Shown: one piece after another, positions 14,563 through 22,078 of the stretch
How positions within the stretch are numbered: position 1 is the first letter of the stretch
Layout: the number at the start of each line of letters is the position of its first letter
Assembly (NCBI GenBank): GCA_943331855.1
Contig: CALQNE010000020.1
Location: 1-26,674, forward strand
Reading direction: 5' to 3'
Source: Bordetella parapertussis
GTDB taxonomy: Bacteria > Pseudomonadota > Gammaproteobacteria > Burkholderiales > Burkholderiaceae_B
Length of the DNA: 26,674 nt
Translations under genes and position numbers: made by a program
Notes under the pieces: generated by a model
Told to the model about the DNA's origin: nothing
The model's input: the letters and a program-made list of their open reading frames with translations, nothing else
The model's database searches: none

Positions 14563-16689
14563 TCATGCTGCGCGACCCTGACGGGCGCCGAGCGTCATTC
14601 TTAAATTACCGTGAATATCTAATATAAAAACATCGCCCGGGCCCACGACCACCGTTGAACCGGGTTGCTCAATCAAGGCCGGTCCGTCATAACGTTGATC
14701 TGTTTGAAGTTGCTCAAGGGACAGCACGGGAGTTTGAACAAAACCCTCGATATCTGGAAAAAATACCTGCCGCACGCGCGCGTTTTGCTTGCCGCTACCA
14801 GCCTGTGCTTGAGTACGATCAACCTCAGAACCATGCGACGCGTTGGCCGTTGCCTCGACGCGCCAGTTCACGGCCTCCACGCGCTGGCCCACTAACTTGC
14901 CGCCAAAACGTGCGGCGTAGGCCTGTGCAAACGAGGCTTCAATCACAGACTGTTCAGCTTGCAACAAGTGGGTGGGCAGTTCGGTCTCCACTTCAAAGCC
15001 TTGGCCAACGTAACGCATGTCAGCGCTACGACGAAACGAAATTGTCTCTGGCGCCACGCCGGCTGATTCGAGCTCTTTACGTAGAGCGTCTTCCATCCCG
15101 AGTAATAAGGCTTCGATTGAGGACCAATCCATCTCACTCAAACGCGCATAACGCGTGCGGACCATATCCATTTTCATGGGGGCCACCAACAAGCCGAACG
15201 CCGAAAACACCCCTGCGTTAGCAGGCACTAATAAATCAGAGCAACCACTACGGCGTGCAACCTCACGGGCATGAATCGGACCAGCACCGCCAAACGCAAG
15301 CAAGGTATAGCGTCGAATGTCGCGTCCATTTTCAACCGCATGGATTTTGGCAGCGACCGCCATGTGTTCACACACAATGCGATGGATGCCATTGGCTGCC
15401 TCGATCACACTCAGCCCTAAGGGACGTGCCACATGCTCTTCAATGGCTTTTTCTGCTAAGTCCAGACGCAAAGTCACCGCACCGCTCAAGGTGCCTTGGG
15501 GATCCAGGTAACCCAACACCAGTGCCGCATCCGTCACAGTGGGACGCGTACCCCCCAAGCCATAGCACGCAGGCCCCGGACTTGACCCGGCACTTTGAGG
15601 ACCGACCTTAAGCAAACCCGTGGTGTCGACATGGGCAATACTGCCGCCGCCTGCGCCGATTTCGATCAAATCAATCGTGGGCAATCGAACAGGCAACCCA
15701 CTGCCCTTTTTAAAGCGCTGTTGCCGGGCAGCCTCGAACTCGGTCGTGATTGAAGGTCGACCATTCGAAATCAAACACGCCTTTGCGGTCGTGCCCCCCA
15801 TATCAAAGGCCATCACGTTTGGAGTATTTGAAACGCGCGCTGAATGTGCCGCACCGAGCGCACCTGCAGCGGGCCCAGATTCGAGCATACGGATGGGCAT
15901 GCGCTCACCGAGTTCACGCGAAATGACGCCGCCATTCGATTGCATGATGTGCAAGGTTGCATTCAAGCCGGTTGCACGCAAGCCATCTTCAATCGCACCC
16001 AGGTAACTGCCGACCATTGGCATGACACAAGCGTTCAAGACGGTTGCAACCGTACGCTCGTACTCACGGATCTCGCCCAAGACTTCAGACGAGAGCGAGA
16101 TCGACAACTCGGGTGCGACACGTTGGGCGATTGCTTTGACACGTTGCTCGTGCGACGGATTCGTAAAGCTATGCAAGAAACACACTGCGATCGCACGAAC
16201 CCCCGCATCACGCAATTGACAAATGACCCGCTCAACCTCGTCATCCTGCATTGCAATCACAACTTGACCCGCCGCATCGACACGTTCGCTCACTTCGGCG
16301 CGCAATGCTCGCGGAACGATCGCATCAGGCCCAGGCGCGGTGAGGTCGTACAGGTCGTAGCGTAACTCGCGAGCAATCTCAATCACATCGCGAAACCCTT
16401 TGGTCGAGATCAGACCTGTGACCGCACCCTTACGCTCAATCACAAGATTGGTCACAGCGGTGGTCGCACCCACCACGACGTCAGTTACCTGCTTCAACGA
16501 AAGCTGATGCTCTTGCAGCAAAGCCAATAAACCAAGGCGAATCGGCATCACAACATCAGGGGCGCCCGTTAGCACTTTAGACGTATAGATCGTGCCATCT
16601 GAGCCTAATAAAACGAGATCAGTAAAGGTTCCACCTATGTCGAAAGCAAAACGAAAGCGGATTTCTGAAGCGAGCGTTTGAGCAAGCAT
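14563..16689 (-). CDS. hyuA: HyuA: hydantoinase A/oxoprolinase/acetone-carboxylase family subunit
   Basis: A 708-residue ATP-binding subunit partnering HyuB. The N-terminal actin-like ATPase fold starts with FAFDIGGTFTDLVLL (14-28). VVGATTAVTNLVIERKGA and MQSNGGVIS follow, and the second phosphate region is AFDMGGTTAKACLI. A C-terminal domain closes the protein near GPGDVFILDIHGN. The subunit phosphorylates or activates the carbonyl substrate so that HyuB can act. ATG at 16689 is preceded by AAGGG at a good distance, and the preA stop is only two bases upstream, so preA-hyuA-hyuB form a tight operon. The family is shared by N-methylhydantoinase, 5-oxoprolinase, caprolactamase and several carboxylases, so the substrate is open. 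Confidence 0.94.
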   Translation of the reverse strand: MLAQTLASEIRFRFAFDIGGTFTDLVLLGSDGTIYTSKVLTGAPDVVMPIRLGLLALLQEHQLSLKQVTDVVVGATTAVTNLVIERKGAVTGLISTKGFRDVIEIARELRYDLYDLTAPGPDAIVPRALRAEVSERVDAAGQVVIAMQDDEVERVICQLRDAGVRAIAVCFLHSFTNPSHEQRVKAIAQRVAPELSISLSSEVLGEIREYERTVATVLNACVMPMVGSYLGAIEDGLRATGLNATLHIMQSNGGVISRELGERMPIRMLESGPAAGALGAAHSARVSNTPNVMAFDMGGTTAKACLISNGRPSITTEFEAARQQRFKKGSGLPVRLPTIDLIEIGAGGGSIAHVDTTGLLKVGPQSAGSSPGPACYGLGGTRPTVTDAALVLGYLDPQGTLSGAVTLRLDLAEKAIEEHVARPLGLSVIEAANGIHRIVCEHMAVAAKIHAVENGRDIRRYTLLAFGGAGPIHAREVARRSGCSDLLVPANAGVFSAFGLLVAPMKMDMVRTRYARLSEMDWSSIEALLLGMEDALRKELESAGVAPETISFRRSADMRYVGQGFEVETELPTHLLQAEQSVIEASFAQAYAARFGGKLVGQRVEAVNWRVEATANASHGSEVDRTQAQAGSGKQNARVRQVFFPDIEGFVQTPVLSLEQLQTDQRYDGPALIEQPGSTVVVGPGDVFILDIHGNLRMTLGARQGRAA

Positions 16690-16691
16690 TA

Positions 16692-18008
16692 TTAACCCTT
16701 CACCTTCGAGAGTTTGATGCCTCGGTCAAAGCCTTTTTCAAATTTTTTATTTTCAAAGACATCGTCTTTAATCATGAAAAATTCTTGTAAGGCGCGCTGT
16801 TCTTCGGTTGTCGTGTGCATGGTGGTGGCGTCAAACGGACAGGTCTGCGTACACATCTCGCAGCCGATACAGTTTGCATGAATCGATTCGACTGAACCGT
16901 CGCCTTGTGCCAGCGCATCGTAAAAACAAGTCTGAATGCAAATGGTACAGGTCGGATTCTTGCAAGCCTCAGAGGCAATCTCGCTATGCATGCGTGGCTT
17001 ACGAAACTGTTCACCGTAGTCTTTCACGGCAGCGCGCGAAGCGATACCTGTCATCGACGCAATATCTGGATAGCCATGGCTATCCATGAAATTATCAAGC
17101 CCGGTAATCATGCTCGGCAGATACTTAATGCCTTTGAGCATCAACACTGAACCCACTTGCACCAGTGGCGCACCCGTCATAATGAATTCGACGATATCTT
17201 TGTGATCGTAAATGCCATTCGAGCCCGTAATGGGCATGCCCAACTCGGTGTAAATCCGATTCACCCAGCGCAGCGACAAGGCCTTAGCCCACACGCCACC
17301 AATACCTGCAGGCCCCCCTAAACGAGGCAACCCTGTTTCAATATCGACTGAAAACCCTGTGTACCGATTGGTCGCCGTCACACCCGCAGCACCCGCCTCT
17401 TTGACGGCCCGCGCCACATCCAGCACGCGCGACTGATCTGGGGTCAGCTTGATCACCACGGGAATCTTTACTGCCTCGCATACCCGTGCCGTCACCTCGC
17501 GAGCGATTTCAGGTTCTTGCCCAATCATCGAGCCGCCATGTACCCCAGGCATCATGGCAGGATGCGGACAGCCAAAATTCAACTCGACCATGGGTAACCC
17601 ACAGTCTTCAATCGTGCGACAAATATCGATCCAGCTTTGTACGGTTTTGCCACCGGCACTGCCGATGAGATGTGACCCTTGATCTTGTGCGTATTTATTT
17701 AAATCTTTCAGGTGAGGAATCCATTCGCGCAAAGGCGTACTTGAATAGCCTGAACGACTATAGAAGACAAAATTCTTATTCACTTTGCCACGAATCAATT
17801 CATTTTTTTCGTTCAATATGGCGTACTTCGAATTTTGAGTCAGCCGCGCCATGTCTTCGATGTCGGTAAGGGTCTTGATAATCATGCCCCCCGCACCAGC
17901 GTCCACACACTCGCGGATCACTTCAGGGCTATTGGTCGTTTCAAGCGACGCAATCACCACCGGGTTCTTAAATTTGATGCCACAAAATTCTAATGAGAGA
18001 TCAGCCAC
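16692..18008 (-). CDS. preA: PreA-like dihydropyrimidine dehydrogenase subunit (FMN barrel plus 2x[4Fe-4S])
   Basis: A 438-residue protein with a dihydroorotate-dehydrogenase-like FMN barrel (about 1-330; starts LSLEFCGIKFKNPV, with ELNFGCPHP at 142-150 and VTATNRYTG at 210-218). A C-terminal two-cluster ferredoxin follows: Cys349, 354, 357, 361 and Cys380, 383, 386, 390. PreA with PreT reduces uracil or thymine using NADH. Here no preT lies nearby, and in the loop GGSMIGQEP (158-166) Ile162 stands where mammalian dihydropyrimidine dehydrogenase has its catalytic cysteine (ACGQD). It may therefore reduce a different ring using another electron donor. Translation starts at GTG 18008, with AGGGG seven bases upstream. 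It lies 31 bases after marR and two bases before hyuA. Confidence 0.92.
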   Translation of the reverse strand: MADLSLEFCGIKFKNPVVIASLETTNSPEVIRECVDAGAGGMIIKTLTDIEDMARLTQNSKYAILNEKNELIRGKVNKNFVFYSRSGYSSTPLREWIPHLKDLNKYAQDQGSHLIGSAGGKTVQSWIDICRTIEDCGLPMVELNFGCPHPAMMPGVHGGSMIGQEPEIAREVTARVCEAVKIPVVIKLTPDQSRVLDVARAVKEAGAAGVTATNRYTGFSVDIETGLPRLGGPAGIGGVWAKALSLRWVNRIYTELGMPITGSNGIYDHKDIVEFIMTGAPLVQVGSVLMLKGIKYLPSMITGLDNFMDSHGYPDIASMTGIASRAAVKDYGEQFRKPRMHSEIASEACKNPTCTICIQTCFYDALAQGDGSVESIHANCIGCEMCTQTCPFDATTMHTTTEEQRALQEFFMIKDDVFENKKFEKGFDRGIKLSKVKG

Positions 18009-18039
18009 GCGTTGCCCCTATGTCAGCAAAATAAATGGA

Positions 18040-18666
18040 TTAGGATGAAGATTGACGGCTCGCTTGACGAATACGCGCCTTCAACGCTTCGCCACCCGGA
18101 CGCAAAGAAGTTCGACCACTTTCGTTATTGCCCTCAACCAGTCGCCCAAGAAGATCCATAAACATCTTACGGTCGGTGGGGTTTAAAGGGCTTAACAACT
18201 GCTCTTGAGACAGTTGCATATCTTTTTGATACCGTTGTACAAATTTTTTACCTGCCGCAGTCGCCAGGCATAACTTACGACGGCGATTCAAGGGATCCAC
18301 CACGCGGGTTAAAAGCTGGCGATCTTCAAGCCGTCTGAGAATTTCAGCCACGTTGGCAGGATCCAGACCCAGCTCAGCACCTATGGTGGCCTGGTCAATG
18401 CCAGGTCGACTCATCAAAATGCTTAACAGCCCAAACTGAACTGGGGTCACTTGGCCATCGGCGACGCGCGCCGAAAACATCGCGACATGAATTTGATGCA
18501 GGCGCCGCACAAGATAGCCAGGCCGATCCCAAATCGTGTGATTTGTTGGCGCAACCATCGACGTGGATTTTGCAGGGGCTGGCACGACTACCAGCGCAGG
18601 TGGCCGACCTAAGCCAGGCTTGCGTCCCACTTTGGATTGTAGGGTGCTGGTAGTTTTGCTCAACAT
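18040..18666 (-). CDS. MarR-family transcriptional regulator with AT-hook-like N-terminal extension
   Basis: A 208-residue MarR-type winged-helix repressor, longer than the common 140-160. The core begins near residue 45. The helix-turn-helix reads ATIGAELGLDPANVAEILRR (93-112), followed by the wing DPLNRRRKLCLATAAG (124-139). The first 35 residues are basic and proline-rich and include GRKPGLGRPP, similar to an AT-hook core. A shorter protein starting at Met37 is possible, but GAGG upstream favours the ATG at 18666. It heads the preA-hyuA-hyuB group. A tandem repeat overlapping its own promoter, echoed before the TRAP receptor gene, suggests autoregulation and control of the whole block, probably relieved by a pathway ligand. 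Confidence 0.9.
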   Translation of the reverse strand: MLSKTTSTLQSKVGRKPGLGRPPALVVVPAPAKSTSMVAPTNHTIWDRPGYLVRRLHQIHVAMFSARVADGQVTPVQFGLLSILMSRPGIDQATIGAELGLDPANVAEILRRLEDRQLLTRVVDPLNRRRKLCLATAAGKKFVQRYQKDMQLSQEQLLSPLNPTDRKMFMDLLGRLVEGNNESGRTSLRPGGEALKARIRQASRQSSS

Positions 18667-18682
18667 ACACCTCGGTTAGACT

Positions 18683-18712
18683 GTTCGTATACTGATAGTT
18701 CGTATACTGATG
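18683..18712. repeat. Tandem 15-base direct repeat in the marR promoter
   Basis: GTTCGTATACTGAT occurs at 18683-18696 and again at 18698-18711, a perfect 14-base match with a 15-base period. Each copy contains the self-complementary core GTATAC with partly symmetric flanks (T..GTATAC..A). One copy covers the -10 and the other the start site of marR. It is a likely double operator for the MarR protein. Confidence 0.65.
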
Positions 18713-18729
18713 GTTTATTGTCCAATCAA
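18701..18729 (-). promoter_or_regulatory. Promoter of marR and the preA-hyuAB genes
   Basis: On the minus strand TTGATT (18729-18724), a 17-base spacer ending CCATCAG, and TATACG (18706-18701) form a promoter with its start about 28 bases before the marR ATG. Its build matches the promoter at 12950-12978. The elements deviate from consensus, so activity is inferred. The remainder of the 99-base gap to the fccB stop shows no convincing terminator. Confidence 0.5.
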
Positions 18730-18765
18730 GTCCAGCCGCGTGTCAAGCGGGAAATCCCTAGATTT

Positions 18766-20040
18766 TCAAAGTAAGCTGTCAGCCCAAATATTGCGCGCCC
18801 AGCCCCAGCCGTACACCCCTTCAAGCTCACTGGGTGCTGCCGAAACACCGCCCGAGCCCGCGACGGTTTTAAAGGTTTTTTCTGCCGCACTATATTGATG
18901 CACACTCGCAACGTGAACCACTCTTGTTGCGTCGACAAAGCTGTAACAGGTATTGGTCAAAACGGGCTGCGGATTCAGATCAAATCCTCGCAACTCAGCC
19001 ACAATCGCCGCGGCAGCAACCTTGGCATGTTGATTGGCCATATGGCCGGACTTTGGCATGAAGGGCGCGTTTTGCACAGAATCACCAATGACATAAATAT
19101 CTTTTGCCGCGGTCGATTCAAAATTTAAATAGTTCACTTGCGCCCAACGCTTGTTTGAGTTGGCCAGCTCGGCCTGCACCACGACTTCACTGGCGCGCAT
19201 TCTAGGCAAGACGTTCAACACATCTGCTCGAACCGACTCCTGGATATCAAACTTGAGCGTCTTTGTGGCGGCCTCAACTCGAATCAAATTATGCGACGAA
19301 CGATATTCAATCATGCCCGGATACAAATCAGCCCAGGCCTTTTTAAAGAGACCCGGCTTGGACACCACGTCTTCATTTGCATCCAGAATTAATACTTTAG
19401 CGGCGGGCTTATGCTTCTTAAAATATGCGGCAACCTGACATGCACGTTCGTAAGGGCCAGGCGGGCACCTGAAGGGAGCTTCAGGGATGCTCAAGGCATA
19501 AACGCCGCCATCAGGCATCTGTTGCAATTGCTTTTGTAGCGCAAGTGTTTCAGCGCCCGCCTTCCAGGCTTGCACGGTCACGCCCGATTCATTAGCCTGC
19601 CTTAAGCCCTCGACGCTATCCATCATCAAACCAATCCCAGGCGACAAGACGAGTTTGTCGTAGGCGAGTACGTCGCCTGACTTTAATTGGACCTGCTTTT
19701 TAATTCGATCGATTGAAGTGACCCAATCTTGAATTAAAGAAATGCCATGCTGCTTTTGCAAACTCTCGTATGAAACTGTTAACTCTGAGAGCGTGTGCGA
19801 GCCACCCAACACCAAGTTAGATAGCGGGCAAGAAATAAAAAACGGTTCGGGCTCAATCAACGTGACCGACACACTCGCATTCGAAAGAAGACGAAGGTAT
19901 TTTGCGGCCGTCGCACCGCCGTAGCCCCCGCCCACTATCACTACACGAGCCGCTTTCAGGTCAGCGCGTACAAGGCTCGGAAAAACCAGGCCGCCAGCGA
20001 ATAGCGCAGCATTCTGATTTAAGAATTGGCGACGTTTCAT
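18766..20040 (-). CDS. fccB: Flavocytochrome c sulfide dehydrogenase flavoprotein subunit (FccB/SoxF)
   Basis: A 424-residue periplasmic FAD protein that oxidises sulfide or sulfane sulfur and passes electrons to cytochrome c. A Tat signal (KRRQFLNQN) is followed by the dinucleotide fold VVIVGGGYGGATAA (33-46). All three functional cysteines of FccB are present: Cys71 in FISCPLSN, equivalent to the covalent FAD attachment site; Cys192 in FRCPPGPYERA; and Cys365 in TNTCYSF, the redox-active pair. The C-terminal FAD segment IYVIGDSV (315-322) and the small FCSD domain complete it. No fccA cytochrome gene is adjacent; soxA, 20 bases upstream, encodes the nearest cytochrome. It closes the sox group and probably handles sulfide or polysulfide formed there. 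Confidence 0.95.
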   Translation of the reverse strand: MKRRQFLNQNAALFAGGLVFPSLVRADLKAARVVIVGGGYGGATAAKYLRLLSNASVSVTLIEPEPFFISCPLSNLVLGGSHTLSELTVSYESLQKQHGISLIQDWVTSIDRIKKQVQLKSGDVLAYDKLVLSPGIGLMMDSVEGLRQANESGVTVQAWKAGAETLALQKQLQQMPDGGVYALSIPEAPFRCPPGPYERACQVAAYFKKHKPAAKVLILDANEDVVSKPGLFKKAWADLYPGMIEYRSSHNLIRVEAATKTLKFDIQESVRADVLNVLPRMRASEVVVQAELANSNKRWAQVNYLNFESTAAKDIYVIGDSVQNAPFMPKSGHMANQHAKVAAAAIVAELRGFDLNPQPVLTNTCYSFVDATRVVHVASVHQYSAAEKTFKTVAGSGGVSAAPSELEGVYGWGWARNIWADSLL

Positions 20041-20060
20041 TAGAGTCTCTGCATCACTTG

Positions 20061-20870
20061 TTAGGGCCGCACGCCTGGAGTCTCGAGAAGCATGCCGCGC
20101 GCACGCCAGGCTAAAAATAATTCAAGCTCGAGCAGCTCTTTAGAACCAAGGGCATAGGGCTCGGCTCGCACACCCGTTAAACAATTACGCAAGCGCCGCT
20201 GAAGCGAACCCACCGCCTGCCATTCGAGTCGATAAATTGGGTAGGCCGTAGGGTGCGCTTGGGGAATGGGATTTCCTGCTAATTTTTGACCCGCACGCTC
20301 GGCGTGACATTGCGCGCACGACAAATTAAGTTGCCCCATCCGCTGATTAAATAAGTGCTGGCCCGCATCGAGCGACGTCGCATTCGCGACATTACGTTCG
20401 ACTGTTATTGGCATACCTTTAGACTGCGTCGCCACAAAAGTTGACAGCGACAAAAGAGGTTTACTCTCGAAAGCCAGAGGTGCAGCTTCTTGATGCGTGA
20501 CCCGACAGTCGTTAATCTGCCCCTCAAGATTGACAAGAGAACCCTTGGCAGAGTTGAACTTTGGAAAACTTGCCGCAACCCCTTTCATTGAGGTGCTCGC
20601 ATCGCCATGACATGTCGCACAAGAGCGATTTTTCTTACCTGCAGACTCTTGCCATAAGGCCTGACCATCCAATACCGCAAAGGTCGCGGGGTTCAACAGC
20701 GGATCATCTTGCATTGCTTTCGTATCTGCAGACATGAGCGCGTAGCTTGATTGTCGCTCAGCGCTCGGCGAAGCCGCCTTTGATACCGTCACAACTGATA
20801 CGACCACACTCATGGCACATATCACCAGCGCTTTTATTATCTTAGGTAGCAAGTCGCTCAAACGCGTCAA
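20061..20870 (-). CDS. soxA: SoxA, dihaem c-type cytochrome
   Basis: The 269-residue large subunit of the SoxAX cytochrome, which joins sulfur substrates oxidatively to the SoxY cysteine. A Sec signal peptide (1-32, cleavage near SKA) precedes two haem sites, CATCH (84-88) and CAQCH (185-189), making it the dihaem type. Cys230 in RNCLTGVRAE corresponds to the persulfide-modified haem ligand of the active site. Cys122 in INDCR is another conserved family position. The start is TTG at 20870, overlapping the soxZ stop (TTGA); the later ATG at 20813 would remove the positive part of the signal peptide. There is no clear ribosome site, so it is probably coupled to soxZ translation. Confidence 0.95.
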   Translation of the reverse strand: MTRLSDLLPKIIKALVICAMSVVVSVVTVSKAASPSAERQSSYALMSADTKAMQDDPLLNPATFAVLDGQALWQESAGKKNRSCATCHGDASTSMKGVAASFPKFNSAKGSLVNLEGQINDCRVTHQEAAPLAFESKPLLSLSTFVATQSKGMPITVERNVANATSLDAGQHLFNQRMGQLNLSCAQCHAERAGQKLAGNPIPQAHPTAYPIYRLEWQAVGSLQRRLRNCLTGVRAEPYALGSKELLELELFLAWRARGMLLETPGVRP

Positions 20871-21196
20871 GTCACAGTGAGTTTGCTAGAGGTACTTGAG
20901 GCATAGCCATTATCGCCCGACCATTTAAACTCAAGCGTGCCACTTTCAGTTGCGACTGTCGAAAAAATAATCAGCGGGTTGGCGCCCATCGCAGGATGCA
21001 ACTCCACACGAAATACTTCAACGCCGTTATAAATACAAAGAAAATCTCGGATAATGTCTCGGGGCACACGTTGGCCCGTTTCGGTATGACGAAAACCAGA
21101 TTCCATATCATGCTGCACGATGATGCGGATTTCAAGAATTTCGCCTTTCTTGGCCGTAGTCGGCATCGTGACGAGAGTGCGAGAAGTCTTGCTCAC
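20867..21196 (-). CDS. soxZ: SoxZ, partner of the sulfur carrier SoxY
   Basis: A 109-residue immunoglobulin-like protein that forms the SoxYZ heterodimer, the carrier of sulfur intermediates in the periplasm. Family features are PTTAKKGEILEIR, HDMESGFRH and the C-terminal beta segments LEFKWSGDNG. It has no signal peptide and would be exported with SoxY through the Tat system. The GTG at 21196 is chosen because a strong GGAGGTG stands just upstream and gives the normal length; an upstream ATG at 21220 would place the ribosome site inside the gene, and ATG 21166 lacks support. The start overlaps the end of soxY. Confidence 0.94.
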   Translation of the reverse strand: MSKTSRTLVTMPTTAKKGEILEIRIIVQHDMESGFRHTETGQRVPRDIIRDFLCIYNGVEVFRVELHPAMGANPLIIFSTVATESGTLEFKWSGDNGYASSTSSKLTVT

Positions 21197-21197
21197 G

Positions 21198-21641
21198 TTA
21201 CACCTCCGTGCAGGCTGCAAGCGTCACCAACGTCGCTGCATCACCCTGCCAAAAAGAGCCATCACTCATTTGCGCAATTGCCCTCACGCGCTGCGAATCA
21301 CCTAGACGTATGCGCGTCGTGATTGCCGCAAGCCCCGCACGAGGAGATAAATAAAAGCTCACCACGTTCGGCAAGGGATTACCCTCGGCCACGATATGAA
21401 TCGCACGTACATAATCTGCTTGAGTCATGGGGCTCTCGACGGCAACCTTCATCGTCACTAGATTGCCATTTTCAACCAAAGGTGGAATCTCCAAGGTCAC
21501 GCGCCCGACCTTGGCTTTTTGATTTCCCAAAATCTTATCGACGGCCTGTGTTGCATCATCGACCGTCGCAAATGCCTTCACTGCCGGCAACACACTGGCG
21601 GCCGCAGCGCTTATCACAAAGACTCTCCGGGTTAGGCTCAT
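21198..21641 (-). CDS. soxY: SoxY-type sulfur carrier with atypical C-terminal tail
   Basis: A 147-residue SoxY. The Tat signal is TRRVFVISAAAASVLP (4-19), and the body contains PPLVENGNLV (53-62), the family signature, and the YVRAIHIVAEGNPLP strand region (77-91). The carrier cysteine normally sits in a flexible GGCGG tail that enters partner active sites. Here the protein ends LVTLAACTEV: Cys144 is kept, but the flanking glycines are alanine and threonine and the tail ends with two further residues. The swinging arm would be stiffer and sterically different. The last codons double as the soxZ ribosome site (GGAGGTG, 21207-21201). The start overlaps the soxX stop (ATGA). Confidence 0.93.
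   Translation of the reverse strand: MSLTRRVFVISAAAASVLPAVKAFATVDDATQAVDKILGNQKAKVGRVTLEIPPLVENGNLVTMKVAVESPMTQADYVRAIHIVAEGNPLPNVVSFYLSPRAGLAAITTRIRLGDSQRVRAIAQMSDGSFWQGDAATLVTLAACTEV
21201..21207 (-). promoter_or_regulatory. Strong ribosome-binding site of soxZ inside the soxY 3' end
   Basis: GGAGGTG on the minus strand covers the Glu-Val codons at the end of soxY, four bases before the soxZ GTG at 21196. This decides the soxZ start and couples production of SoxY and SoxZ. It also means that the unusual SoxY tail residues coincide with a ribosome site. Confidence 0.75.
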
Positions 21642-22078
21642 TGTTTTAAGCTCACTAAAAAAGCGACGACATCTTCAATTTCTTGTGCCGTCAAAATTGT
21701 TTTTCCAGCAAATTGTGGCGCTACCCGCGCGCCGCTCTCTATACGAAAGTACGAAGGCATGATGGTGTCCGGATTAAAGCGACTGGCATCTACAATTCGG
21801 GCACGCAACTGCGCAGGCGACAACGCAGCAGAACTCGCTGCCAGATCAGGTGCCAACGTGCCTTGAAACCGCTCTTCCGGAAAAGGGCCACTGTGACACA
21901 AAATACACAAGCCACCCTGACGACTCAACACTAAGGCACGTCCACGTATCGCGTCACCGGGCTGGCCCGACAGGGATACCTGAATCTGATCACCTACAAA
22001 AACCTGCGCATAAAGGGGGTTGGGGTTGGCAAGCCAAATACATAGCGCGACCAAACACCCAACACCCCCTCTCGTCAT
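21638..22078 (-). CDS. soxX: SoxX, monohaem c-type cytochrome
   Basis: The 146-residue small subunit of SoxAX. A Sec signal peptide (1-24, LYA cleavage) is followed by one haem site CILCH (58-62), and Met107 in DTIMPSYF is the expected distal ligand. The C-terminal segment LTAQEIEDVVAFLVSLKQ is typical for class I cytochromes. It takes the electrons released when SoxA attaches sulfur to SoxY. Its ATG overlaps the stop of the molybdenum hydroxylase large subunit by four bases (ATGA) with only a weak ribosome site of its own, so its translation probably depends on the upstream hydroxylase gene. This junction is the main evidence that the hydroxylase and sox genes form one operon. Confidence 0.95.
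   Translation of the reverse strand: MTRGGVGCLVALCIWLANPNPLYAQVFVGDQIQVSLSGQPGDAIRGRALVLSRQGGLCILCHSGPFPEERFQGTLAPDLAASSAALSPAQLRARIVDASRFNPDTIMPSYFRIESGARVAPQFAGKTILTAQEIEDVVAFLVSLKQ

Noticed and set aside
15844..16365. 173-codon open frame antisense to hyuA
   Set aside because: It is a by-product of codon bias opposite a well-supported HyuA and has no recognisable motif or ribosome site.
18749..18758. GGGAAATCCC after fccB as a terminator
   Set aside because: The stem is too short (4 bp with a 2-base loop) and no T-run follows.
21197..21220. ATG at 21220 as soxZ start
   Set aside because: It would place the strong GGAGGTG ribosome site inside the gene and make the N-terminus longer than usual; GTG 21196 fits better.
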